From Hordeum vulgare subsp. vulgare (taxonomy: Eukaryota > Streptophyta > Magnoliopsida > Poales > Poaceae): a stretch of DNA of 64,000 nucleotides. Each line of letters starts with the position of its first letter. The first letter of the stretch is position 1. The translations under genes and the position numbers were made by a program. A model generated the notes under the pieces. The model worked only from the letters and a program-made list of their open reading frames with translations, searched no databases and was not told the origin of the DNA. Of the stretch, positions 23,870-33,336 are shown one piece after another. The DNA lies in contig NC_058518.1 in NCBI RefSeq assembly GCF_904849725.1, positions 506,899,225 through 506,963,224 of the forward strand. The letters are read 5' to 3'.

Positions 23870-23919
23870 GGTATTGCTATATTCTCTGAGTCACTTGGGA
23901 TTTATATCTGCTGATCACT

Positions 23920-26844
23920 ATGAAGAATCTGAAGGATCCGAAGACCAAAGTCTTGCCCTCAACTATGAGGGGAGGTAAGGAATTGCCATCTAGCTCTGCA
24001 CTTGATTCACCTTCAGTTATGAGTAAGTTTGCGACATCACCTCCTGCTAGAAATCTTGATATGTCGCCTGTGCTTGATGATGCTTGTGATACTACTGCTA
24101 GAGATGCTATGCTTGATACTATGCCTGATACAGCTAGAGATACTATGCCTGATACTGCTAGAGATGCTATGCTTGATACTATGCCTCATACTATGCTTGA
24201 TACTCCTAGAGATGCTATGCTTGATACTGCTAGAGATGCTATGCTTGAGACTGCTTCGCCTGATGATGCTAGAGATGCTATTTTGCCTCATGATTCTATG
24301 CTTGATACTGCTAGAGATACTCCTTTTCCTGATGTTCCACTAGGAGTGTTCCTTGATGCTCATATTTCTAGAGTTACTGCCAATGCTCGTTATGCTTCTG
24401 AAACTACCGATACTATTGAGATAGAACCTGCTTTTGCTCCTGCTAGATCTAGCTCTCCTAGATATGAATTGCCTGATATACCTGAGGGTTACGTTATGGA
24501 GGGAGAGATAGCTGAGGATTTTATTGCGTGTAAGGATGCCTATGATGCTGAGAAATTACTTCTCAAGTGGAAGGAAAAATCTCGTGAAGCTAGGATGAAA
24601 AATGACCCGAAGTTTGCCACTTCTCCTATCTTTGTCACCGATAAGGATTATGAATTCTTTGTCGACCCTGAGATAATCTCTCTAGTCGAATCTGATCCTT
24701 TTCACGGTTATGAGTCTGAGACGGTCATAGCCCATCTTGCCAAACTACCCGAAATAGCTAGCCTTTTCACTAATGAGGAGAAGATACGCCACTACTATAT
24801 CCTTAAGTTGTTTCCTTTCTCTCTAAAGGATGACGCTAAAGTCTGGTTCACCTCTCTTGCTCCTGGATGTGTGCGTAGTCCCCAGGAGATGGTTTATTAC
24901 TTCTGTGAGAAATATTTCCCTATCCATAAGAAGCAAGCTGCCTTGCAGGAAATATACAACTTTGCTCAACTCCAAGAAGAGAGTCTTCCACAAGCTTGGG
25001 GGAGGCTCTTCCAGCTACAGAATGCTTTGCCTGATCACCCTCTTAAGAAGAACGAGATACTTGATATCCTCTATAACGGACTTACCGATGCCTCTAGAGA
25101 CCACCTAGATAGTTGTGCCGGTTGTGTTTTTAGGGAACGAACTGTAGAACAAGCTGAGACCCTACTGAATAACCTCTTTATCAACGATAATGCTTGGACT
25201 ATTCCCGAACAACCTCCTAAGCCAACGCCTAAGAAAAGAGGTATTCTATTCCTCAGTCCCGAAGATATGCAAGAAGCCAAGAAATCTATGCAAGAAAAAG
25301 GTATTAGATCTGAAGATGTCAAAAATCTACCACCTATCGAAGAGACCCACGGTCTCGATAACCCGATACAGGTAGTAGAAGTGAATTCTCTGCGTAGGTT
25401 TGACAAGAGTGGTATGCCTTTTGGTAAACCTGCTAGCCTATGCTTTGATGAATTTGACAACTTTGTTGCCAAACAACAGAGTTTCAATGATTATGTTAGC
25501 AGACATTTGGAACAAAGTGCTCGTATGCTTAGCCATTTAAGTGCTTGTGTAGACAGAAATGTCAATGCTCTAAAGCTTTTGAGTAAACATGCCTCTATGA
25601 TTACTACTCAGGTAGAACAAGTACTTAAAGCTCAGAATGACTTGCTCAATGAATTAAATTGCAACTCTGTTAGAGTTATTACTAGAGGAGGCAAAATGAC
25701 TCAGGAACCTTTGTATCCTGAAGGTCATCCTAAGAGAATTGATCAAGATTCTCAAGGAATCAATGCTGATTCACCTAGTCATCCTAAGGAGAAGAAGAAG
25801 GATGATAGAAACCTGCACGACAGTTCACCAAATACTGTCACGCCTGAAGAACCTAATGATATTTCTGCGTCTGATGCAGAAGCACAATCTGGTGATGAAC
25901 ATGAACCTGGTGACAATATGGACAGTGATGTTCATAATAATGCTCAACCTAGAAATGATGAGGATGTGGAGATTGAACCTATGGTTAATCCTGATAATCC
26001 ACAACCTAAGAGATACGAAAATAATGACTTCACTGCTAGGAAGCATGGTAAAGAAAGAGAGCCATGGGTTCAGAGACCTATGCCCTTTCCTCCTAAGCCA
26101 TCCAAGAAAAAGGATGATGAGGATTTTGAGCGCTTCGTTGAGATGATAAGACCCGTCTTTCTGCAGATGCGGTTAACTGATATGCTCAAGATATCTCCGT
26201 ATGCCAAGTACATGAAAGATATCATGACTAATAAACAGAAGATACCAGATCTTGAGATCTCCACCATGTTTGCCAATTACACTTTCAAAGGTGGAACTCC
26301 TAAGAAACTTGGTGATCCCGGAGTGCCCACTATACCTTGCTCCATTAAAGGAAACTACGTAAGAACTGCCTTATGTGACCTTGGAGCCTGTGTTAGTGTT
26401 ATGTCGCTCTCTCTTTATCGTAGACTTGAGTTGCATAAGTTGACACCCACTGAAATTTCTCTGCAAATGGCCAACAAATCAACTGCTTTCCCTATCGGCA
26501 TTTGCGAGGATGTGCCTGTTGTGGTTGCTAATACCACTATCTTAACAGACTTTGTTATCTTGGATATTCCCGAGGACGATGCCATGGCTATCATCCTCGG
26601 AAGACCCTTTTTAAATACTGCAGGGGCTGTTATAGATTGCAACAAAGGCAATGTCACTTTCCATGTCAACGGTAATGAGCACACCGTGCACTTTCCGAAG
26701 AAACGATATCCAGTACATTGCATCAATGCTATCGAAAAGACTTCATCGATTCTTATTGGGAGCTTTAAATGCCCTATTCCTCGTGTCAAGATGAAGTATG
26801 ATTTGCTTGTTGGGGAGATTCATATCCCCATTGAGGTGACTTAG
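23920..26844 (+). CDS. Gag-protease of element B, intact
   Basis: This 974-residue open frame starts at the first ATG after the primer-binding site. Residues about 50-130 are a degenerate tandem repeat of DTM/DTARDAML-type units. The gag (Retrotrans_gag) domain is at about 270-410 (KLFPFSLKDDAKVWF near 297, YFPIHKKQAALQEIYNFAQ). A charged linker follows, then a retropepsin-like domain with CDLGACVSVM (Asp near residue 820) and ILGRPFL near 893. The active-site triad reads DLG rather than DTG or DSG, as also seen in A and, as I recall, in Athila-type elements. There is no zinc knuckle. Translation stops at 26842-26844 just after the protease, with no polymerase frame behind it. The protein should form the cytoplasmic particle and process itself. 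Confidence 0.9.
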   Translation: MKNLKDPKTKVLPSTMRGGKELPSSSALDSPSVMSKFATSPPARNLDMSPVLDDACDTTARDAMLDTMPDTARDTMPDTARDAMLDTMPHTMLDTPRDAMLDTARDAMLETASPDDARDAILPHDSMLDTARDTPFPDVPLGVFLDAHISRVTANARYASETTDTIEIEPAFAPARSSSPRYELPDIPEGYVMEGEIAEDFIACKDAYDAEKLLLKWKEKSREARMKNDPKFATSPIFVTDKDYEFFVDPEIISLVESDPFHGYESETVIAHLAKLPEIASLFTNEEKIRHYYILKLFPFSLKDDAKVWFTSLAPGCVRSPQEMVYYFCEKYFPIHKKQAALQEIYNFAQLQEESLPQAWGRLFQLQNALPDHPLKKNEILDILYNGLTDASRDHLDSCAGCVFRERTVEQAETLLNNLFINDNAWTIPEQPPKPTPKKRGILFLSPEDMQEAKKSMQEKGIRSEDVKNLPPIEETHGLDNPIQVVEVNSLRRFDKSGMPFGKPASLCFDEFDNFVAKQQSFNDYVSRHLEQSARMLSHLSACVDRNVNALKLLSKHASMITTQVEQVLKAQNDLLNELNCNSVRVITRGGKMTQEPLYPEGHPKRIDQDSQGINADSPSHPKEKKKDDRNLHDSSPNTVTPEEPNDISASDAEAQSGDEHEPGDNMDSDVHNNAQPRNDEDVEIEPMVNPDNPQPKRYENNDFTARKHGKEREPWVQRPMPFPPKPSKKKDDEDFERFVEMIRPVFLQMRLTDMLKISPYAKYMKDIMTNKQKIPDLEISTMFANYTFKGGTPKKLGDPGVPTIPCSIKGNYVRTALCDLGACVSVMSLSLYRRLELHKLTPTEISLQMANKSTAFPIGICEDVPVVVANTTILTDFVILDIPEDDAMAIILGRPFLNTAGAVIDCNKGNVTFHVNGNEHTVHFPKKRYPVHCINAIEKTSSILIGSFKCPIPRVKMKYDLLVGEIHIPIEVT

Positions 26845-27074
26845 TGGCTATTCGAAAATTCTCCATTCTCTCTTGCGATTCCAGAAGGTTTTGTCATAAG
26901 GACTTGATCAACTCCATTGACGAATTTCTTCCGATGAACATGAAACGGATGAATCAGAGAGTCACATACCTCTATTTTGAGTTTTCCTTTTCTGTTGCTT
27001 AGAAGAAAAATGATAGAATTAGTTTAGCTTTTCCTGTTTTCTGTTTTAGCGTCCCGGAGAAAAATACCTCGAAA

Positions 27075-27635
27075 ATAAAAGTTCTCCGATGGTCCTGAAA
27101 ATTTAGTATGATTGTTTCTGGAATTTTTGAAATTTTTTGGGCCTGAGAGCTGGCGAGGGGGCCTCACCAGTGGGCCACAAGCCCCCCCCCCCCCCACCAC
27201 CACCTACCCCCTGGTGGTGGGGTGCAAGCTTGTGGAGCCCACAGGCACCCCCTCCACTCATTCCAGCTCCCGGCCTCTTCTTCCACCTCCAGAAAAAATT
27301 GTTTCGCAGCTCAAACCCGTGTTCTTGCTCATTTGGCTGTGATTTTCGGTCTCCTTGCTCAAAGCACCATTCTCCGAACTGTTTTGGGGAAATTGCTCCT
27401 TGGTAAGTGACTCCTCCATTGGTCCAATTAGTTTTTGCTCTAGTGCTTTATCCTTCGCGAATTCTTGCTACCTTGGTGACCCTGTTCTTGAGCTAGAAAA
27501 GTTGATTTTAGCTGGTCCCAAGTAGTTTTAGCGCGTGATACGGTCTCTAGGCACTAGTAGGAGTAGTTGCTACAAGTTGGTTGATCCTTGTTCACTTTTA
27601 TTTCGAAGTCTCTAAAAATTTTCAGAATTTTTCAG
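27075..27635 (+). promoter_or_regulatory. Internal LTR-like module and leader intron before ORF2 (element B)
   Basis: Bases 27075-27250 align with 5' LTR bases 22381-22550: AAAGTTCTCC, GTCCTGAAAATTTA, AGTGGGCCACAAGCC, a CCACC/CCCCTGGTGG block, CTTGTGG.GCCCACAGGCACC. They are followed by a conserved CAGCTCAAACCCGTGTTCTTG segment, a splice donor (CCTTG|GTAAGTG) at 27403 and acceptors (TTCAG) at 27625 and 27635. The ORF2 start is at 27654. Element A has the same order. Function as a promoter is my inference. Confidence 0.55.
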
Positions 27636-27653
27636 AGCTAGAAAAAGGAAAAG

Positions 27654-28634
27654 ATGAGGAGGTTCTTGAGAGGCTCTTCAAGCCGTAACTACAAGGAGGA
27701 TGAGAAGAACCACCCCAAGTACGTAGTCCCTCGAGTCACAGAAGTTCGAGCATGCGAGTGGCCAAGTGATGAATTTTTGCGTGCCGGCGGACTTTATGAA
27801 GACTTTTATTACTTGGTGGAGAACGCAGGTCTTACTACGTTCGTTGAAGATAAGTGCCCACAATATCTCCTCCTCACCAATATTTTCGTTCAAAGCTTCA
27901 GCTTTTATCCGAGGAAGAATCCTCCCATGGTTGAGTTCATGATTTACGATATCCCCCAGTGCATGACGCTGCAGGACTTTTGCAATGTATGCAAATTACC
28001 TTATGTTGGGGATATCTTTGACCCTCGTCCATGGGACTTGGAGGATTTCATTGGTTCCATTGCTGTTGGAGAGGAGAGAGGAGTGTCTCGCGCTAGAATT
28101 GCTAGCATACATTTTCCTGTGTTTCGGTACTTCTCACTATTTGTGGGAAAATGTTTGATTGGCCGTGGGGAGGCTGGATCACTCAGTTCTCAAGACCATG
28201 CGGTTTTGCGCGAAGGCCTTTATAACGATAAGATCTATAGCGTAGGCGCTATAGTAGCTCAACGGTTGAACCTGAACCGTTCTAAAGGTGTTGTCTATGG
28301 AGGTATCTATGCTACCCGTCTTGCCAGACACTTCGAGATACCCATTAGACTGGGAGAGGAAGGAGAGATGCTCCTCCCTGAGAGATATCTGGATTATGAT
28401 AGCATGGTTCGCCATGATTTTCTGGATAGAGATGCTAGTAGACGGATGATTTATAACCTGGTATTTAGTCAGGGTACTCGAGAGACTATTACTTTGCCTG
28501 CTCCTTCTTTGTTTGATCTTCATGCAGGTAGGTACACTATTATGCCCGCGGACATCTACGCATATTGGGGCTTGGCCCAACCACAGGCACCCGTGCCCGA
28601 GCCGCTAGTCGAGTACCAGACGCCAGTTTATTAG
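27654..28634 (+). CDS. ORF2 of element B, Athila-ORF1-like protein, intact
   Basis: 326 residues starting MRRFLRGSSSRN. Blocks shared with A are CEWPSDEF (about 40), VEDKCPQYLLLTNIFV (about 65-80), CMTLQDFCNVCKLPYVG (about 103-119), SIHFPVFRYFSLFVGKCLIG (about 150-170), GAIVAQRLNLNRS and GGIYATRLARHFEIPIRLGE (about 200-240). There is no signal peptide, membrane segment or polymerase motif. Conservation of the frame in two diverged copies implies selection on the protein while the family was active. The nearest family I can name is the Athila ORF-1 or 'putative plant transposon protein' group, with low certainty. It is likely expressed from the LTR-like module directly upstream through a spliced leader. 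Its role in transposition is unknown. Confidence 0.65.
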   Translation: MRRFLRGSSSRNYKEDEKNHPKYVVPRVTEVRACEWPSDEFLRAGGLYEDFYYLVENAGLTTFVEDKCPQYLLLTNIFVQSFSFYPRKNPPMVEFMIYDIPQCMTLQDFCNVCKLPYVGDIFDPRPWDLEDFIGSIAVGEERGVSRARIASIHFPVFRYFSLFVGKCLIGRGEAGSLSSQDHAVLREGLYNDKIYSVGAIVAQRLNLNRSKGVVYGGIYATRLARHFEIPIRLGEEGEMLLPERYLDYDSMVRHDFLDRDASRRMIYNLVFSQGTRETITLPAPSLFDLHAGRYTIMPADIYAYWGLAQPQAPVPEPLVEYQTPVY

Positions 28635-30660
28635 TGGGAGTCAAAGGAGCTCGCACGACAGTGGCATCCGCAGTCTGCTTTGGAGTATCCTGGAGCTGGT
28701 TATTTCCCACCATGGGAGTAGACCAAGCTAGGCCAAAAGCCTAAGTTTGGGGGAGTACGTGTACTCACCGACTTTACATTCATGCTTATGCTTTCACTTT
28801 GTTAGCCGGTGTTTACACTTTACCACTGTATTATCCATGCTAGTTTCTTTTCGTTTTCTTGTTTTCTTGTTTTGTGTCCTTTTGAGAAAACCCAAAAAGA
28901 TTTTTCTTTCTTCTTTTACTTGTTGGTAGCTTTCCCGTGTAAATAGTTTTCTTTTTCTTTGTGTCAAGGTAGAAGATATTGGTTACAATGTTTATTGGTT
29001 CTTGCATGCTTACCTGTTTAGCTTTCAAAGAGCCATATTATTTTGTCTTCTCCTTTGTGTTTGCCTGCAGATTCAGCTTAGTCCAATGCGCTTATTATTG
29101 TTTTCATCGTTTGATCGTGCAAATGAAAGGCAACAATGATGGTATATGATGAAGTGACTGAGACTGAAAAGCTGGTATGAACTCTACCTATTTTGTTTCT
29201 GTAAATATGACTAGCTTGTCGCCCAGATTTAGCTTTGTTGTGAGAGAACCATGTTTGCAATGACAACTTAGACATCATAGTTTCTGATGCCATGCTTATT
29301 TAGCTGAGAGCTTATAATGGTTTGTCTTGAATGCCAACATAGATTTTGAGATGACTGTGATGTAGTATGATAGGATGGTATTCTCCTTTGAATGTTTCAA
29401 GTGGCTTGACTTGGCGCATATTCATGCATGTAGTTGAAACAAAATCAACATAGCCTCTATGATGTTCGTGTTAATGGTGATTTATATCATGTCCATGCTT
29501 GCATTTAATGTTAGTCAAACTCATTGCATCTTGATGACCGTTGTCGCTCTCTAGTTGGTTGCTTCCCAGTCTTTTGCTAGCCTTTGCTTGTACTAAGCAG
29601 GAATACTGCTTGTGCATCCACTTCCATAAACCCAAAAGTTTTTTCATGAGAGTCCACCATACCTACCTATTTTGCGGTATCTACCTGCCATTCCAAGTAA
29701 ATTTGCATGTGCCACTCTCTAAACCTTCAAGAAATAAATCTGTTTTGCATGCCCGAACCGCTCATGTGGTGACAGAGGGCTATTGGTATCTTCCATGCTA
29801 GGAGTGTTATCCTCGACATGTGTTTATTCACAGTCATTCACGGGAAAGGGGCCGGTATTTGGGATGCCCAGTTCCATGCTTGAATCAAAAACATAATTGT
29901 AAAACAAGACTCCCCCCGGATTGATATTAGTATGGACGGTACCCGAGGATTCGGCTAGCCGTGGAGTGTGATTGATTGGTGGTGGGGGAGTTCAAACTTT
30001 ACTTTTCTGTTTGGGAACCGCTTATAGCATGAGTAGCATGGAAGATATTGAGAACTCTTGGTCATTGCGTTGACAATGAAAGCATGCCACCCAAAATTAT
30101 TATCTCTGTTTTCAAAAGCTTGAGCTCTGGCACCTCTGCAAATCAATGCTTCCCTCTGCGAAGGGCCTGTCTATTTATTTTCCTGTCGAGTCATCCTCCT
30201 CTTTTATAAGCACCAATTAGGGAGCCCCTCTGTCATTTTTATGCTTTGCTTTTGATTGATATTGAGTATGACTATGACTGGATCTTCGTTGCTATGAATT
30301 ACAATGTTTAGTCAGCCCTTGATCTTTGAAAGTGTTCTGCATTTATGTTTTGCGGTCTCAGAAAGAGCTAGCGAGATACCACCTATTCATATTGTTTCAT
30401 GCTTCTTTTGATTGAAGTGTTGATATTTGAAACTCATTATTATTTGCTCGTTAGCTGATTATGCCATTGATATTAGTTTACCGTGAGACCTTTGTGTCAT
30501 TTGCTTATGTGGTTAACTTGTGATCTTGCTGAAATTCTGGTTATGAGTTAGACATAGTTGCAACAACAAGATCAAACAGAGTTTGTCAAAGTTTTTCTTT
30601 CTCTCTCAGTTTGTCAACTGAGTTGCTTGAGGACAAGCAAGGTTTTAAGCTTGGGGGAGT
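28635..30660 (+). other. 3' non-coding region of element B with polypurine tract
   Basis: No gene is seen in these 2 kb. An internal tract-like motif CCTAAGTTTGGGGGAGT lies at 28740-28756. The true polypurine tract, GCTTGGGGGAGT at 30649-30660, abuts the 3' LTR and is preceded by TTGCTTGAGGACAAGCAA, a palindrome-like motif recurrent before plant Gypsy tracts. Much of the rest matches element A. Confidence 0.75.
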
Positions 30661-32269
30661 TGATACGTCTCCAACGTATCTACTTTTCCAAACTCTTTTG
30701 CCCTTGTTTTGGACTATAATTTGCATGATTTGAATGGAACTAACCTGGACTGACGCTGTTTTCAGCAGAATTGCCTTGGTGTTATTTTTGTGCAGAAATC
30801 AAAGTTCTCCAAACGTCCTGAAAATTTACGGGGAGCAGTTTTGGAAAATAACAAAAATATCTGCGCCAAGTTCCACCTCAGGGGGTGGGCTAGTGGGCCA
30901 CAATCCCCTGCTCCGCCACCACCCCCTAGTGGCGGTGGGCAGGCTTGTGGGGCCCACAAGCACCTGCTGCCCCCAATTCCAGCTCTATAAGTTGCCTTTC
31001 GTCCCAGAAAAAAATAAAAAAAAGAAGTTTTCATCGCGTTTTCGATACGGAGGTGTCGCCACCACCTATTCTTCATCTGGAGGGCAGATCTGGAGTCTGT
31101 CTTGGGCTCCGGAGAGGGGAAATCGTTGCCATCGTCATCATCAACCTTCTTCCCTCTCCAATTCCATGAAGCTCTTCGTCGTTCGTGAGTAATCTATTCG
31201 TAGGCTCGCTGGGCGGTGATGAGTAGGATGAGATCTATCATGTAATCGAGTTAGTTTTGATGGGGATTGATCCCTAGTATCCACTATGTTCTGAGATTTG
31301 ATGTTGCTACTACTTTGCCATGCTTAATGCTTGTCACTAGGGCCCGAGTGCCATGATTTCAGATCTGAAATTATTATGTTGTCACCAATATATGTGTGTT
31401 TTAGATCCGGTCTTGCAAGTTGTAGTTACTTACTATGTGTTATAATCCGGCAACCCTGGAGTGACAATAACCGGAACCACTCCCGGTGATGACCATAGTT
31501 TGAGGAGTTCATGTGTTCACCAAGTGCTAATGTGTTGGTCTGGTTCTTTATTAAAAGGACAACCTTAATATCCCGTAGTTTCCTTTTGGACCCTGCTGCC
31601 ACGGGAGGGATGGACAATAGATGTCATGCAAGTTCTTTTCCCTAAGCACGTATAAAGACACACGAAATGCATGCCTACATCACATTGACGAACGGGAGCT
31701 AGCCACATATCTCTCCGTGTTATAGCTATTGCATGATGAATATCATCGAAACAAATCACCGACCCATTGCCTACGAGTTTGTCCTACTGTTGTTACTGTT
31801 GTTACTTGTCTTGCTCTGCTGCTACTACTATTGCTACTGTTGTTACTTGTTTTGCTCTGCTGCTACTGCTACTACTGTTGCTACTACTGCGTTTGCTACT
31901 GTTGCTACTTGCTAATGCTGTCACTATTGTTGTTCCTTGACACTTTTATTGCTCGTTACACTGTCGTTACTCGTTACTTTGCTATTACTACTGTGCTTGC
32001 AGATACTAATCTTTCAGGTGTGGTTGAATCCGACAAATTCAGCTGCTAATACTCGAGAGTATTCTCTCACCTCCTTTAGGCGATCTACAAATTTGGGTCG
32101 AATACTCTACCCTCGAAAACTGCTGTGAACCCACGCGCTGGTGGGCAATCAACAACATTCTTTTAGTTTCATTACCAGGGAGTGCTATCAACATTCTTCT
32201 GGTGTCGTTGCAAGGGAAGGATTGTTTTCATCAGCATTCGTCTAGCTATCGCCAGAGATTGCGCAATCA
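30661..32269 (+). repeat. 3' LTR of Gypsy element B
   Basis: 1609 bp pairing with 22244-23842. It starts TGATACGTCTCCAACG, ends GCGCAATCA and is followed by target duplication ACACC. Scattered substitutions and small indels against the 5' LTR are concentrated in the GC-rich middle. Confidence 0.92.
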
Positions 32270-32284
32270 ACACCTCACATGGAG

Positions 32285-32425
32285 GTCGAGGGGTCAGGGG
32301 AGGAGACCCTAGAGGAGGAGGGGTGGGGGAGAGCCCCTAGAGGAGGAGGAGGTGGGGGAGACACCCTAGAGGAGGAGGGGGTGGGGGAGAGCCCCTAGAG
32401 GAGGAGAAGGTGGGGGGAGAGGCAC
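32285..32425 (+). repeat. Purine-rich minisatellite in the CACTA TNP1-like gene
   Basis: Four to five units of about 32 bp, each close to CCCTAGAGGAGGAGGGGTGG plus GGGAGA. The G-run density suggests a potential for quadruplex or triplex structure on the plus strand. Unit changes put stops into the coding frame. Confidence 0.7.
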
Positions 32426-33336
32426 CCGGGTCAAAAAACTCCTGGTCATGTCCGAAATAGGGGGGTCTTCTTCGATGCCCTCCTATACTGAGGCACCTTC
32501 TGAGTAGGAGGAGGAGGAGGAGGTTCCTGAGGAGGAGGAGGGCGAGGAGGGGGTCGAGGAGGATGAGTGCGATGGTGTGGAGGGTGAGGAGGAGTGTGAG
32601 AAGGAGTGCGAGGAGGAGGAGGAGGATGGTGAGGAGGAGGGTGGTGGAGGGGAGGTTGACGCTGAGTTGTGGGGTTACTTGCCGTCGGGTGCTTCGAAGG
32701 GGTGGCTGTGTGGTATTGCAGAACTACCTACACCACCTTCTATCGAGGCGAACAAGGTGCTCATTGAACCCAAGGGGACAGAGTAAGTGCCTCTCAATCG
32801 TATTTTGAACACATGACAACATTTTCTTATTGTACACATGCCAATTCTTTTATTCTTTTGCAGTAACTGGGTGGTTCACGAAAAAGGTCGTAAACCGAAC
32901 GGCCTGATCCCTGTCCTGTTGAAGGATTTTTGGCCGGGCCTATTGCGCCCGCGGAAAGACAAGGAGTCGGAGTTGTGGGTTTTGGCCACGAGTTGGGCCC
33001 ACTTCGAGGCATCCAACCTCGCGGAGTACGGGACGGCCGCTAAGGCCGTGATCACCAAATTTTGGGTAAGTTCTCTTCTGAATCACTTGTCTTCAATTTC
33101 GTTCATAGTTTATCATTGAATCACTCAACTCATGCCTTGTTTACTTCTGGTTTTATGCATGATTGCATGAATTCTATAGAGTTCTTGACGAGCACAAGGC
33201 CAAAGCCAACGAGGTCTTGCTGGCGGCTGCGAAGAATAAAGCTCGTCAGTTGCAGTACGAGGTGCGCTGGGTTGCCGTCTCGCACTACTACCACACCTAT
33301 CTTAATTAAAAGATGAGCAAAGCTGAAGAGAAGAAG

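Larger units (their letters stand above)
22244..32269 (+). mobile_element. Gypsy (Athila-like) element B, complete, no polymerase
   Basis: The LTRs are at 22244-23842 and 30661-32269, and both have TG...CA ends. The 5-bp target duplication ACACC occurs at 22239-22243 and 32270-32274 and restores the reading of the disrupted CACTA gene. Inside are a perfect tRNA-Asp primer-binding site, an intact 974-codon gag-protease, an LTR-like module, an intact ORF2, a long 3' region and a polypurine tract. No reverse transcriptase, RNase H or integrase motif was found in any frame, so the element must borrow these enzymes. The LTRs differ by a few per cent by eye. Confidence 0.92.

Noticed and set aside
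24037..24291. Minus-strand Ser/Ile/Lys repeat protein
   Set aside because: Shadow of the gag N-terminal repeat.
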